Below are positions 1-8,074 of a stretch of DNA of 64,000 nt, piece by piece (position 1 is the first letter of the stretch; each line of letters starts with the position of its first letter). The position numbers and the translations under genes are program-made. The stretch is from Pseudomonas putida (GTDB lineage: Bacteria; Pseudomonadota; Gammaproteobacteria; Pseudomonadales; Pseudomonadaceae), in contig NZ_MNAH01000001.1 of assembly GCF_001976065.1 (NCBI RefSeq), positions 1,035,952 to 1,099,951 of the forward strand. Direction: 5' to 3'. The notes under the pieces are model-generated. The model had not been told where the DNA came from. It was given only the letters and a program-made list of their open reading frames with translations, and made no database searches.

Positions 1-2
1 TG

Positions 3-170
3 TGGGACAACCGCACGGCCTCGTCGATCGGCTACGTGCCGAAGGACAGCGCCGATGATTACCGGGAAAAAATCGAAGCGAAATTCCCACCGCTGGACCC
101 CAATGAGCCCGCCGCCCGCTACCACGGTGGCAACTTCGCCGGTGCCGGTCATTTCGAAGATCCGAAGTAA
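3..170 (+). CDS. NAD(P)-dependent extended SDR oxidoreductase, C-terminal fragment
   Basis: The window opens inside this gene; only the last 55 residues and the TAA stop are visible. The fragment contains SIGYVPKDSADDYREKI, which resembles the C-terminal end of extended short-chain dehydrogenases of the uronate-dehydrogenase type (pattern W-D-N-R...GY-x-P-x-DSA). The Rossmann domain and catalytic Tyr/Lys lie outside the window, so neither substrate nor activity can be read. It precedes the FAD oxidoreductase by 32 bases on the same strand and is probably the preceding cistron of that operon. The family call rests on a short tail and is moderate at best. Confidence 0.5.
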   Translation, partial: WDNRTASSIGYVPKDSADDYREKIEAKFPPLDPNEPAARYHGGNFAGAGHFEDPK

Positions 171-202
171 CGTCTACCCATCGAATTCAAGAGGTCCGAG
201 CC

Positions 203-1399
203 ATGGCTTCGACAGCAACAAAGCAGCATTACGACGTGGTCATCGTGGGCGGAGCGGTGAACGGCAGCGCCACGGCGTATTTCCTCGCCAACAACCCGGA
301 CTTCACCGGGTCGGTGTTGGTCATCGAGCGCGACTGGACTTACGCCCAGTCGGCGACAGCGCTTTCGAGCAGCTCGATTCGCGTGCAGTTTTCCAACCCG
401 ATCAACATCCAGATTTCCCGGTTTGGTGCGCAGTTCATCCGTGATTTTCCGCAACTGATGGAGGTCAACGGTGACAAGCCTGACCTCGCGTTCAAGGAAA
501 ACGGCTATCTGTTCCTCGCCGATCAGAAGGGCTTCGAAGTACTCAAGCGCTTGCACCAGACCCAGCTGGATAACGGTGCCGATGTCACGCTGATGGATAC
601 CGAAGCGCTGATCCGGCGCTTCCCTTGGGTCAACCCGGACAGCCTGGCCGGGGGTACTTACGGCGAGAAGGACGAGGGTTGGTTCGACAACTACGGGATC
701 ATGAACGGCTTTCGCAAGAAAGCGCGCTCGATGGGCGTGGAGTACATCGAGAACGAAGTGGTCGAGGTGCTGCGCAAGGGCGATCTGGTCACGGGCGTGA
801 CGTTGGCCAGCGGCGAACGCATTGACTGTGATTATCTGATCAACACTGCTGGTACCCGTGGGCCGAAAGTTGCCCGAATGGCCGGTCTGCAAATACCGGT
901 CGAGCCACGTCGGCGCTCTCTGTTCGTGTTCGACTGCCATACGCCTCTGGAGGGTGTCGTGCCCTTGACCATCGACCCGACCGGCGTGTTTTTCCGCCCG
1001 GAAGGTCACCTGTATCTGGGTGGCACCTATCCAAAGTCGGACCCGGAAGTGGACTTCGACGACTTCGATGTATTGCACGACGAATTCGAGGAGGAGGTCT
1101 GGCCGATTCTCGCCGAACGGGTTCCGGCATTCGAAGCGATCAAGGTGGTCAACTCCTGGGCTGGTCACTATGACTTCTGCGTGCTGGATCACAACGCAAT
1201 CGTCGGCCCGCACAGCGAAGTTCGCAACTTCTTCTTCTGCAACGGTTTCAGCGGTCATGGGCTGCAGCAAGCGCCCGCCATCGGTCGGGGCCTGAGTGAG
1301 CTGATCACCTACGGCCAATACCGCAGCCTGGACCTGAGTGCGCTGTCTTACGAGCGTGTGGTTGAAAACCGCCCCTTTTTGGAAGACTCGGTCATCTGA
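203..1399 (+). CDS. FAD-dependent oxidoreductase of the DAO (D-amino-acid / 2-hydroxy-acid oxidase) family
   Basis: The 398-residue protein starts with a dinucleotide-binding signature, DVVIVGGAVNGSATAYFL (residues about 11-28), a variant of GxGxxG, followed by an acidic end to the second beta strand (VIERD). Length and layout fit the DAO family (DadA, glycine/sarcosine oxidase, L-2-hydroxyglutarate oxidase). A second flavin-contacting segment near the C-terminus reads CNGFSGHGLQQAP, like the GFSGHG motif of sarcosine oxidase-like proteins. The ATG lies behind AAGAGGT. There is no signal peptide, so it is cytoplasmic or membrane-associated. Its neighbours (TPP decarboxylase-like enzyme, aldehyde dehydrogenase, Liv transporter) suggest that it oxidises an imported amino acid or hydroxy acid to the 2-oxo acid. 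The substrate cannot be determined from sequence. Confidence 0.85.
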   Translation: MASTATKQHYDVVIVGGAVNGSATAYFLANNPDFTGSVLVIERDWTYAQSATALSSSSIRVQFSNPINIQISRFGAQFIRDFPQLMEVNGDKPDLAFKENGYLFLADQKGFEVLKRLHQTQLDNGADVTLMDTEALIRRFPWVNPDSLAGGTYGEKDEGWFDNYGIMNGFRKKARSMGVEYIENEVVEVLRKGDLVTGVTLASGERIDCDYLINTAGTRGPKVARMAGLQIPVEPRRRSLFVFDCHTPLEGVVPLTIDPTGVFFRPEGHLYLGGTYPKSDPEVDFDDFDVLHDEFEEEVWPILAERVPAFEAIKVVNSWAGHYDFCVLDHNAIVGPHSEVRNFFFCNGFSGHGLQQAPAIGRGLSELITYGQYRSLDLSALSYERVVENRPFLEDSVI

Positions 1400-1424
1400 C
1401 CGTGCGGCCTGATGGAGAACACTG

Positions 1425-3113
1425 ATGACTAACAACAATTCCAAAGCGACCCGCACCGGTGGACAGGTGTTGGTCGATGCCTTGCGCATCAACGGCGTCG
1501 AGCGCGCTTTCTGTGTGCCGGGCGAAAGTTATCTGGCGGTGCTCGATGCACTGCACGATGCCAAGGACGATATCGAGCTGATCGTCTGCCGACAGGAGGG
1601 CGGTGCGGCTTACATGGCCGAGGCCTACGGCAAGCTGATGGGCAAGCCGGGTATCTGTTTCGTGACCCGTGGCCCTGGCGCCACCAATGCTTCTGTGGGC
1701 GTGCACACTGCGTTCCAGGACTCCACGCCAATGATCCTGTTCATCGGCCAGGTGGCTCGGGATCAGGTCGAGCGTGAGGCTTTCCAGGAGATCGACTATC
1801 GCCGCATGTTTGGTCAAATGGCCAAGTGGGTTGTTGAAGTTGATGACGCCGCGCGCTTGCCGGAGCTGCTGAGCCAGGCCTTTCATCGCGCCACTAACGG
1901 TCGACCTGGTCCGGTCGTCGTGGCGCTGCCGGAAGACATGCTGACAGACCTGGTGGATGTAGCCGATGCCGGCCCGGCACAGTCCATCGAGCCGGCGGCT
2001 TCACCGGCTGCGCTTGAGCAACTGCAAAGCCTGATCGGCCAGGCACAGCGTCCGCTGGTGGTACTCGGTGGTGGTGGTTGGAGCGCGGAAGCGGTGAGTG
2101 ACATCCGCGAATTCATTGAGAAACAGAACCTGCCGGTGGCGGCGTCGTTCCGCTGTCAGGACCTGTTCAACAATACGCTGCCTAATTACGCCGGTGACCT
2201 CGGTCTGGCGGCGGGGCCCGAGTTGGTCGAGGCGGTAAAAAACTCGGATCTGTTATTGGTGATCGGCGCGCGTCTGGGTGAGATGACTACAGGTGGCTAT
2301 TCGCTGGTCAATATCCCGGTGCCGAAGCAAAAGCTGGTTCACGTGCACCCGGGGATTGAAGAGCTGGGTCGGGTTTATCAACCCACCCTGGCGATCAATG
2401 CCGGAATGAAAACCTTCGCAGCGCAGGTGGCGGCTTTGCCAGTCGTCAATCCGCAAGGGTTAGCGGACTGGACAGCGCAACTCAACCGCGGCTATCGCGC
2501 TAACTTCGATTGCCCGGCCTCACCGGGACCGGTGCAGATGAGCGAAGTCATCGCCTGGCTGAATGATCGCTTGCCTCACGACAGTATCATTACCTGCGGG
2601 GCGGGCAACTACACCGGCTGGGTGCACCGCGGCTATCAACACCGCACCTTCCGTACGCTACTAGGGCCAACCAATGGCTCGATGGGTTACGGAGTTCCAG
2701 CGGCGGTGGCGGCCAAGATCACTGCACCTGAGCGCATGGTTGTGGCATTTGCCGGTGACGGTTGCTTCCTCATGAACGGTCAGGAGCTGGCGACGGCCGC
2801 AAACTACGACGCTCGTCTGGTGGTAATCGTGGTCAATAACGGCATGTACGGCACCATTCGCATGCACCAGGAGCGCAGCTATCCGGGTCGTGTTTCCGGA
2901 ACCGAACTGCACAACCCGGATTTCGCCATGTTGGCCCGTTCCTATGGCTTCCATGCCGAGACGGTCGTGGCAACCGAACAGTTCGCCGATGCGTTCGAGC
3001 GGTGTGTCGATTCGCACAAGCCGGCCCTGATCGAGATCCAGGTCGATCCGGAAGCGTTGACGCCGCGAATGACCTTGAGCCAGATACGCGAAAAAGCCCT
3101 CGCTTCGCGCTGA
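1425..3113 (+). CDS. Thiamine-pyrophosphate-dependent enzyme, acetolactate synthase / 2-keto-acid decarboxylase family
   Basis: This 562-residue protein has the three-domain layout of the ALS/benzoylformate decarboxylase family: an N-terminal Pyr domain with the conserved glutamate in CRQEGGAAYMAEAYG (about residue 57), a central domain, and a C-terminal PP domain with the Mg-TPP motif GDGCFLMNGQELATA...VNNGMYG (about residues 444-477). The start is an ATG behind GGAGA, 26 bases after the oxidoreductase, so the two are one operon. No regulatory small subunit (IlvN/IlvH) follows, which argues against a biosynthetic acetolactate synthase. Beside an oxidase and a semialdehyde dehydrogenase, a non-oxidative 2-oxo-acid decarboxylase or carboligase is the better reading. 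A strong terminator follows the stop. Confidence 0.85.
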   Translation: MTNNNSKATRTGGQVLVDALRINGVERAFCVPGESYLAVLDALHDAKDDIELIVCRQEGGAAYMAEAYGKLMGKPGICFVTRGPGATNASVGVHTAFQDSTPMILFIGQVARDQVEREAFQEIDYRRMFGQMAKWVVEVDDAARLPELLSQAFHRATNGRPGPVVVALPEDMLTDLVDVADAGPAQSIEPAASPAALEQLQSLIGQAQRPLVVLGGGGWSAEAVSDIREFIEKQNLPVAASFRCQDLFNNTLPNYAGDLGLAAGPELVEAVKNSDLLLVIGARLGEMTTGGYSLVNIPVPKQKLVHVHPGIEELGRVYQPTLAINAGMKTFAAQVAALPVVNPQGLADWTAQLNRGYRANFDCPASPGPVQMSEVIAWLNDRLPHDSIITCGAGNYTGWVHRGYQHRTFRTLLGPTNGSMGYGVPAAVAAKITAPERMVVAFAGDGCFLMNGQELATAANYDARLVVIVVNNGMYGTIRMHQERSYPGRVSGTELHNPDFAMLARSYGFHAETVVATEQFADAFERCVDSHKPALIEIQVDPEALTPRMTLSQIREKALASR

Positions 3114-3122
3114 TTGACCTCG

Positions 3123-3155
3123 GGCGGGACGGATTGATCGTCCCGCCTTTTTTTT
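3123..3155 (+). terminator. Rho-independent terminator after the TPP enzyme gene
   Basis: A 9-bp GC-rich stem (GGCGGGACG / CGTCCCGCC) with a 7-base loop is followed by eight T residues. It begins 10 bases after the TPP-enzyme stop and ends 28 bases before the next ATG, so the aldehyde dehydrogenase gene is either expressed by read-through or has its own promoter. Confidence 0.9.
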
Positions 3156-3182
3156 GCCTTCAATTTATACGAGCACCTCATC

Positions 3183-4634
3183 ATGAGACTTGCCGATCCT
3201 GAACTGCTGCGTGAATTTTGCTACATCGATGGTCAATGGGTGGCGGCTGACAATGCCCAAACCATCGACGTCACCAACCCGGCTACCGGTGAGGTGATAG
3301 GGCGTGTACCGCGTATGGGCGATAGTGAAACCCGCCGTGCGGTTGACGCTGCACAAGCTGCGCTGCCCGCCTGGAGGGCGCTCACCGCCAAGGAACGTGC
3401 GTCGCGCCTGCAAGCCTGGTTTCGCGAAATCATGAATCACCAGCAGGATCTGGCGCAGATCATGACCGCTGAACAAGGCAAGCCCCTGGCCGAGGCGCGC
3501 GGAGAAATCGCCTTCGCTGCCGCTTATGTCGAGTGGTACGCGGAGGAGGGTAAGCGCATATATGGCGATGTTATCCCGTCGCCCCATGCCGATCGACGCC
3601 TGATCGTGACCAAGGAACCCATCGGTGTCTGTGCTGCGATTACGCCGTGGAACTTCCCGGCGGCGATGATCACTCGCAAGGCGGCGCCGGCGTTGGCGGC
3701 GGGTTGCACGCTGGTGCTTAAACCTGCGTCACAAACGCCTTTCAGCGCGCTGGCACTGTGTGTACTGGCAGAGCGAGCGGGTATTCCCCGAGGCGTATTG
3801 AGTGTGATCACCGGTGACTCCGCCGCGATTGGCGGCGAGCTCACGTCCAGCCCGATCGTACGCAAACTGTCGTTCACCGGATCCACGCCGATCGGCATCA
3901 AGCTGCTGGAGCAGTGCGCCGCCACCGTCAAGAAAGTCACCATGGAACTGGGTGGCAACGCGCCTTTCATCGTGTTTGACGACGCCGATCTCGACGCTGC
4001 GGTCGAGGGTGCGCTGATCGCCAAATTCCGTAACGCCGGGCAGACCTGTGTGTGCGCCAACCGCTTCTTTATCCAGGATGGCATCTACGATCGCTTCGTC
4101 GAGAAATTCGCCGCGCGGATCAAAAGCCTGGTGGTGGGCGAGGGCACTCAAGCGGGCGTCGAAGTCGGCCCGATGATCGACGCCAAGGCGCTGGCGGGTG
4201 TCGAGGCATTGGTGGTCGCAGCCCGGGAAGCCGGGGCGCGAGTCGTGGCGGGCGGCAAGCCTCACGCCTTGGGTGGTGCTTTCTATGAACCGACTTTGCT
4301 GGCCGACGTGACGGCTGATATGCGTGTGGCCCAGGAGGAAATCTTCGGGCCGGTGGCGCCGTTATTCCGCTTCAGCAGCGAAAACGAAGTAGTTGCCCTG
4401 GCCAACGCCACGGAGTTCGGCCTGGCCTGTTACCTCTATGCCCGTGATCTTGGGCGGGTTTGGCGGGTGTCAGAGGCTCTGGAATACGGCATGGTCGGTG
4501 TTAATGTGGGCGTGCTGGCAACCGAGGTTGCACCCTTTGGCGGGGTCAAGTCTTCGGGGCTCGGCCGTGAAGGATCACGCTACGGCATCGAGGATTACGT
4601 CGAGATCAAGTACCTGTGCCTTGGGCTTGGCTGA
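3183..4634 (+). CDS. NAD(P)-dependent succinate-semialdehyde dehydrogenase-type aldehyde dehydrogenase
   Basis: The 483-residue protein is a full-length class 3 aldehyde dehydrogenase closest in pattern to GabD: PWNFPAAMITRKAAPALAAG (cofactor site), the general-base Glu in ELGGNAPFIV (about residue 255) and the catalytic Cys in GQTCVCANRF (about residue 289). GabD-like enzymes oxidise succinate semialdehyde to succinate; close relatives use glutarate or 2-oxoglutarate semialdehyde, and the fine specificity cannot be read. It lies 69 bases after the TPP enzyme across a terminator and converges on the GntR regulator with 24 bases between stops. A decarboxylase product such as succinate semialdehyde would be a logical substrate. 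Confidence 0.88.
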   Translation: MRLADPELLREFCYIDGQWVAADNAQTIDVTNPATGEVIGRVPRMGDSETRRAVDAAQAALPAWRALTAKERASRLQAWFREIMNHQQDLAQIMTAEQGKPLAEARGEIAFAAAYVEWYAEEGKRIYGDVIPSPHADRRLIVTKEPIGVCAAITPWNFPAAMITRKAAPALAAGCTLVLKPASQTPFSALALCVLAERAGIPRGVLSVITGDSAAIGGELTSSPIVRKLSFTGSTPIGIKLLEQCAATVKKVTMELGGNAPFIVFDDADLDAAVEGALIAKFRNAGQTCVCANRFFIQDGIYDRFVEKFAARIKSLVVGEGTQAGVEVGPMIDAKALAGVEALVVAAREAGARVVAGGKPHALGGAFYEPTLLADVTADMRVAQEEIFGPVAPLFRFSSENEVVALANATEFGLACYLYARDLGRVWRVSEALEYGMVGVNVGVLATEVAPFGGVKSSGLGREGSRYGIEDYVEIKYLCLGLG

Positions 4635-4658
4635 CGGAATGGAACGGCAGGGCGGAGA

Positions 4659-5384
4659 TCACTCTCCGCTCTGTACCAGGCGTTGATAGCGCGACAGGCT
4701 TTCTTCCAGGTGCTTGCGCAGTGCGTTGCGGGCGCCGTTGATATCGCCCATGGTGATCGCCGAAAGAATCGCGCCGTGTTCACGGCCGATTTTCTTGATG
4801 TGTGCCTGACGGCTTTTGCCTGTGGATTGCCCATGTTTGAGGTGCAGGTCAAAAATGATGTCCGGCCCCAACGCCTCTAGAAGCTGGGTGAAATGAGGAT
4901 TGTTGGTTGCCCGGGCGATGGCCAGGTGAAACTCGAAATCGGCCTTGGCCTCTTCTTCCAGATCAGTGCCATCCAATGCATTGAAGCGATCAAAAGCCTG
5001 GGTAATATCGGCCATGCTGGTCGGGCTGCGGCGTTCGGCGGCGCGCGCCACGGATTCGGTTTCAATGCCCAGGCGCAGCTCCAGTATTTGTGCTGCGGCG
5101 CGTACATCATCTACAGCAGTGCTGAGCGCATAGCCGATGCGCTTCACGTCCTGCTCGACAACAAACACACCCACGCCTTGACGTGCAATCAGGCGACCGC
5201 CCAAGCGCAGCGAAGCGACTGCCTCGCGGATGACCGGCCGGCTGACGTTGAATTCTTTGCACAACGCCTGTTCGGATGGCAGTTTCTCACCAGGGCCGTA
5301 AGTGCCTATATCAATGCGATTGGACAGTTCACGGATAACCGTCTCTGCAAGATTTTCCCTGCGCGTACCAGTTGTCGCGTCCAT
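4659..5384 (-). CDS. GntR-family (FadR subfamily, FCD domain) transcriptional regulator
   Basis: An N-terminal winged helix (GEKLPSEQALCKEFNVSRPVIREAVASLR, about residues 35-65) is followed by an all-helical FCD ligand-binding domain with the metal-binding pattern of the family (ELRLGIETESVARAAERR, then FHLAIARATNN). I start the protein at the ATG at 5384, giving 241 residues, because AGGAG sits 8 bases upstream; an in-frame ATG at 5465 would add 27 residues with no homology-like content. FCD regulators usually repress neighbouring catabolic genes and respond to small organic acids. Divergence from the Liv transporter and convergence on the aldehyde dehydrogenase make it the likely regulator of this whole locus. 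Confidence 0.9.
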   Translation of the reverse strand: MDATTGTRRENLAETVIRELSNRIDIGTYGPGEKLPSEQALCKEFNVSRPVIREAVASLRLGGRLIARQGVGVFVVEQDVKRIGYALSTAVDDVRAAAQILELRLGIETESVARAAERRSPTSMADITQAFDRFNALDGTDLEEEAKADFEFHLAIARATNNPHFTQLLEALGPDIIFDLHLKHGQSTGKSRQAHIKKIGREHGAILSAITMGDINGARNALRKHLEESLSRYQRLVQSGE

Positions 5385-5830
5385 TTTTGTAGCTCCTGAA
5401 CATGGTTGCTCATCACGGAAGATGAATGGTTGAACAGTTGAATGGACCTCGTCAAATAAATGCAAAGTCTCTGTTTATTTCATCAAAAGGCCGATGATCC
5501 GGCCAGTTGACCGCTTCCTATATGTTATCAAACAACTGACCTCACATGGTGCGATCGTCCCATCTCAGCGATGGGCGTGCGTCGGATGTGTGCATTTTTT
5601 TGCCCTCCTGAAATTCTTCTTTCTCATTTTCGCTGACGCCTAGCATATACCAATTGACAGTTGCCTGCTGACTGTTATCTTACAAGTGCGGTCGCCGCTG
5701 GTGACTGCACAATGCAGTGAGATTGTCCCGAAGAAGGTCTGGTTGCCGTGACAGGGCTCCGGGCGTGGAAAAGAAGACTTGCACGCCAACGTGCGCAATT
5801 CGTTTGTCCGATGATTTCTGGGAGGGGTAT
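5385..5830. promoter_or_regulatory. Divergent control region between the GntR regulator and the Liv operon
   Basis: There are 446 bases without a convincing gene. A sigma-70-like promoter facing the Liv operon reads TTGACA (5654-5659), a 16-base spacer, then TATCTT (5676-5681), about 150 bases before the binding-protein start. The sequence CAACTGAC near 5533 and GACAGTTG near 5656 resemble each other in opposite orientation and could be regulator contacts, but no clean operator can be assigned by eye. Confidence 0.45.
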
Positions 5831-6979
5831 ATGCGTAAACACAACCTGATCTTCACAGCACTCGCTGCGGCCATGGCTTCAGCACTGAGTGTCGGGATCG
5901 CCACCGCGGCGGACACCGAGCAGGTCCGGATCGGCTTCGCTGGCCCACTGACCGGGCCGTCCGGCCACCAGGGGCTGGATGTCGAGCATGGCGTCAGCAT
6001 CGCCATCGAAGAGGCTAACCAGCAAAAGCTGAAAATTGGCGACAAGGTGGCAGAATTCAAGCTGGTTTCCGAGGACGATGTGGCTGACCCGCGCACCGGC
6101 ACTGCAGTCGCCCAACGCCTGGTCGATGCCAAGGTGGCCGTGGTGATCGGTCACTACAACTCCGGTACCAGTATTCCTGCTTCAAAAATCTACGGCGATG
6201 CGGGTATCCCGCAAATCTCGCCATCTGCCACCAACCCGGCGTTGACCAAGCAAGGCATCAAGTCGGTTTTCCGCGTGGTCAATGACGATGCGACCTTGGG
6301 TCGTTATGCCGGTAACTACCTGGTCAACAAACTCGGCGCCAAACGCATTGCGATCTTTGATGACCGCACCGCGTATGGCCAAGGGTTGGCGGATGAAGTG
6401 AACAAGGCGGTCAAGGCCGCTGGCGGCAATGTCGTGGTGCGTGAATACACCAATGACAAAGCCACCGATTTCAATGCCATTTTGACCACGGCAAAAGCGC
6501 AGCAAGTGGACGCGGTGTTCTTTGCCGCCCTGGATTATCAGGCCGCACCGATGGCCAAGCAGATGAAAAACCTGGGCATCAAGGCCAAGTTCATGAACAT
6601 CGGCAACCTGCCGAATGACGAGTTCAAGAAAATGGCCGGCAGTGCGGCTGAAGGTGCTTACGCCTGGAACTACGGCACGCCTCTGCAGGAAATGCCAAAG
6701 GGCGCCGCTTTCGAGCAAAAACTCAAGGATAAATATGGCATGGGTGTGGTGCAGTCATCGCCGGCTGCCTACGACGCCACTTGGGCTGCGATCAATGCAA
6801 TGGTCAAGGCGCAATCGGATGACCCTGCCGTTTACCTGCCTGTGCTGAAAAGCTCCAGCTATGACGGTGTCACCGGGACCATCGCATTTGACGAGTCCGG
6901 CAACCTGAAAAACGCAGCGGCAACAATTTTCCAGTTTGAAGATGGCAAATGGAAAACCCTGGCTGTCGAACGCGAGTAA
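5831..6979 (+). CDS. Periplasmic branched-chain amino acid-type ABC substrate-binding protein
   Basis: The 382-residue precursor begins with a Sec signal peptide (MRKHNLIFTALAAAMASALS, cleavage near ATAA-DTEQ) and continues as a type I periplasmic binding protein of the LivJ/LivK family: VRIGFAGPLTGPSGHQGLD, then GHYNSGTSIPASKIY and DRTAYGQGLADEV. I use the ATG at 5831 because GGGAGGGG sits just upstream and the signal peptide starts there; an upstream extension to 5717 has no such features. It captures the imported substrate and delivers it to the H/M permease. LivJ-like proteins bind branched-chain amino acids, but the family also includes binders of other amino acids, amides and aromatic acids, so the ligand is open. 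Confidence 0.92.
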   Translation: MRKHNLIFTALAAAMASALSVGIATAADTEQVRIGFAGPLTGPSGHQGLDVEHGVSIAIEEANQQKLKIGDKVAEFKLVSEDDVADPRTGTAVAQRLVDAKVAVVIGHYNSGTSIPASKIYGDAGIPQISPSATNPALTKQGIKSVFRVVNDDATLGRYAGNYLVNKLGAKRIAIFDDRTAYGQGLADEVNKAVKAAGGNVVVREYTNDKATDFNAILTTAKAQQVDAVFFAALDYQAAPMAKQMKNLGIKAKFMNIGNLPNDEFKKMAGSAAEGAYAWNYGTPLQEMPKGAAFEQKLKDKYGMGVVQSSPAAYDATWAAINAMVKAQSDDPAVYLPVLKSSSYDGVTGTIAFDESGNLKNAAATIFQFEDGKWKTLAVERE

Positions 6980-7004
6980 GTCTTTGCAACACCCAGAACG
7001 ATAA

Positions 7005-7023
7005 GCGGGCCGCCACGGCCCGC
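7005..7023 (+). other. GC-rich hairpin between binding protein and permease genes
   Basis: A perfect 7-bp stem (GCGGGCC / GGCCCGC) with a 5-base loop lies 25 bases after the binding-protein stop. No T tract follows, so it is not a classical terminator. Such hairpins after the binding-protein gene commonly protect its mRNA or cause partial termination, so that the binding protein is made in excess over the permeases. That role is inferred. Confidence 0.5.
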
Positions 7024-7124
7024 GACAACAACAAGAAGACTTTTTTCTGATCTGCCATGAGTTTCATCGCGTGCTCTCGTAAGAGATCGCCGGTGAATAC
7101 AACGCAGCTTTGAGGATTCACCAA

Positions 7125-8063
7125 GTGGACGCCAATCTTAGTATCTTGTTGCAGCAGATCCTCAATGGTCTGGTGCTCGGCAGTATCTACGCCCTTGTGG
7201 CGCTGGGCTACACCATGGTTTACGGCATCATTGGCCTGATCAACTTCGCCCATGGCGAGATCGTCATGGTCGGTGCGATGGTGACGATTTCGGTGCTGAC
7301 CATGCTGGCAGGGTTTGGATTTGCACCAGGCGTACTGACGCTTATGTTTGCAATCATGATTGCGGCTGTCGTCTGCATGCTGATGGCACAAGGTATGGAG
7401 AAATTCGCCTACCGACCGTTGCGCAAGGCCCCGCGCCTGACACCCCTTATCCTGGCGATCGGCATTTCCATTTTTCTACAGAACCTGGCGATGATGATCT
7501 GGGGGCGAGGGTACAAGACCTTTCCCGAGGTCGTGGAAACCCGGCCTGTCGAAGTGTTCGGCGCCACCATTACCAACATCCAGATGAGCATCATGATCAT
7601 CTCGGTCGTCATCATGTTTGCCCTATGGGTGCTGGTGGACAAGACCCGTCTCGGCAAGGCCATGCGGGCCACGGCGCAGAACCAGGAAGTCGCAGGTTTG
7701 ATGGGTATCAACATCAATCGGGTGATTTCAGCCACCTTCGTTATCGGCGCATCGTTGGGTGCCATAGCCGGTGTCATGCGCGCGGTCAACTATGGCCAGG
7801 CCGATGCCTACATGGGTTTGCTGCTGGGTCTCAAGGCCTTTTCGGCGGCGGTACTGGGCGGCATAGGCAACCTCTTCGGCGCGATGGCGGGGGGTATCTT
7901 GCTGGGGCTGATAGAGTCACTCGCCGCAGGTTACACCGGCCACCTGACGGGTGGATTCCTCGGCGCGAATTACCAGGACATCTTCGCCTTCATGGTACTC
8001 ATCATGGTCTTGCTCTTCCGGCCTAACGGCCTGATGGGCGAGCGCCAGGCTGACCGCGCATAG
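7125..8063 (+). CDS. livH: Branched-chain amino acid-type ABC transporter permease LivH
   Basis: This is a hydrophobic protein with about eight membrane segments and the LivH signature ILNGLVLGSIYALVALGYTM followed by GLINFAHGEIVMVGA. I choose the GTG at 7125 (312 residues) because GAGGA lies 8 bases upstream; an in-frame TTG at 7110 is less likely. It forms the inner-membrane pore with the next gene product. The gene follows the binding protein by 146 bases and is separated from livM by 11 bases, so it is part of the J-H-M-G-F operon. Confidence 0.92.
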   Translation: MDANLSILLQQILNGLVLGSIYALVALGYTMVYGIIGLINFAHGEIVMVGAMVTISVLTMLAGFGFAPGVLTLMFAIMIAAVVCMLMAQGMEKFAYRPLRKAPRLTPLILAIGISIFLQNLAMMIWGRGYKTFPEVVETRPVEVFGATITNIQMSIMIISVVIMFALWVLVDKTRLGKAMRATAQNQEVAGLMGININRVISATFVIGASLGAIAGVMRAVNYGQADAYMGLLLGLKAFSAAVLGGIGNLFGAMAGGILLGLIESLAAGYTGHLTGGFLGANYQDIFAFMVLIMVLLFRPNGLMGERQADRA

Positions 8064-8074
8064 GAGGCTCTGCC

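Noticed and set aside
149..1492. Long antisense reading frame (447 codons) over the FAD oxidoreductase
   Set aside because: It is the complement of a well-supported gene; high-GC codon bias opens this frame. No ribosome site and no recognisable domain.
1425..3113. Biosynthetic acetolactate synthase large subunit (IlvB/IlvI)
   Set aside because: No small subunit or ilvC follows; the neighbours are catabolic.
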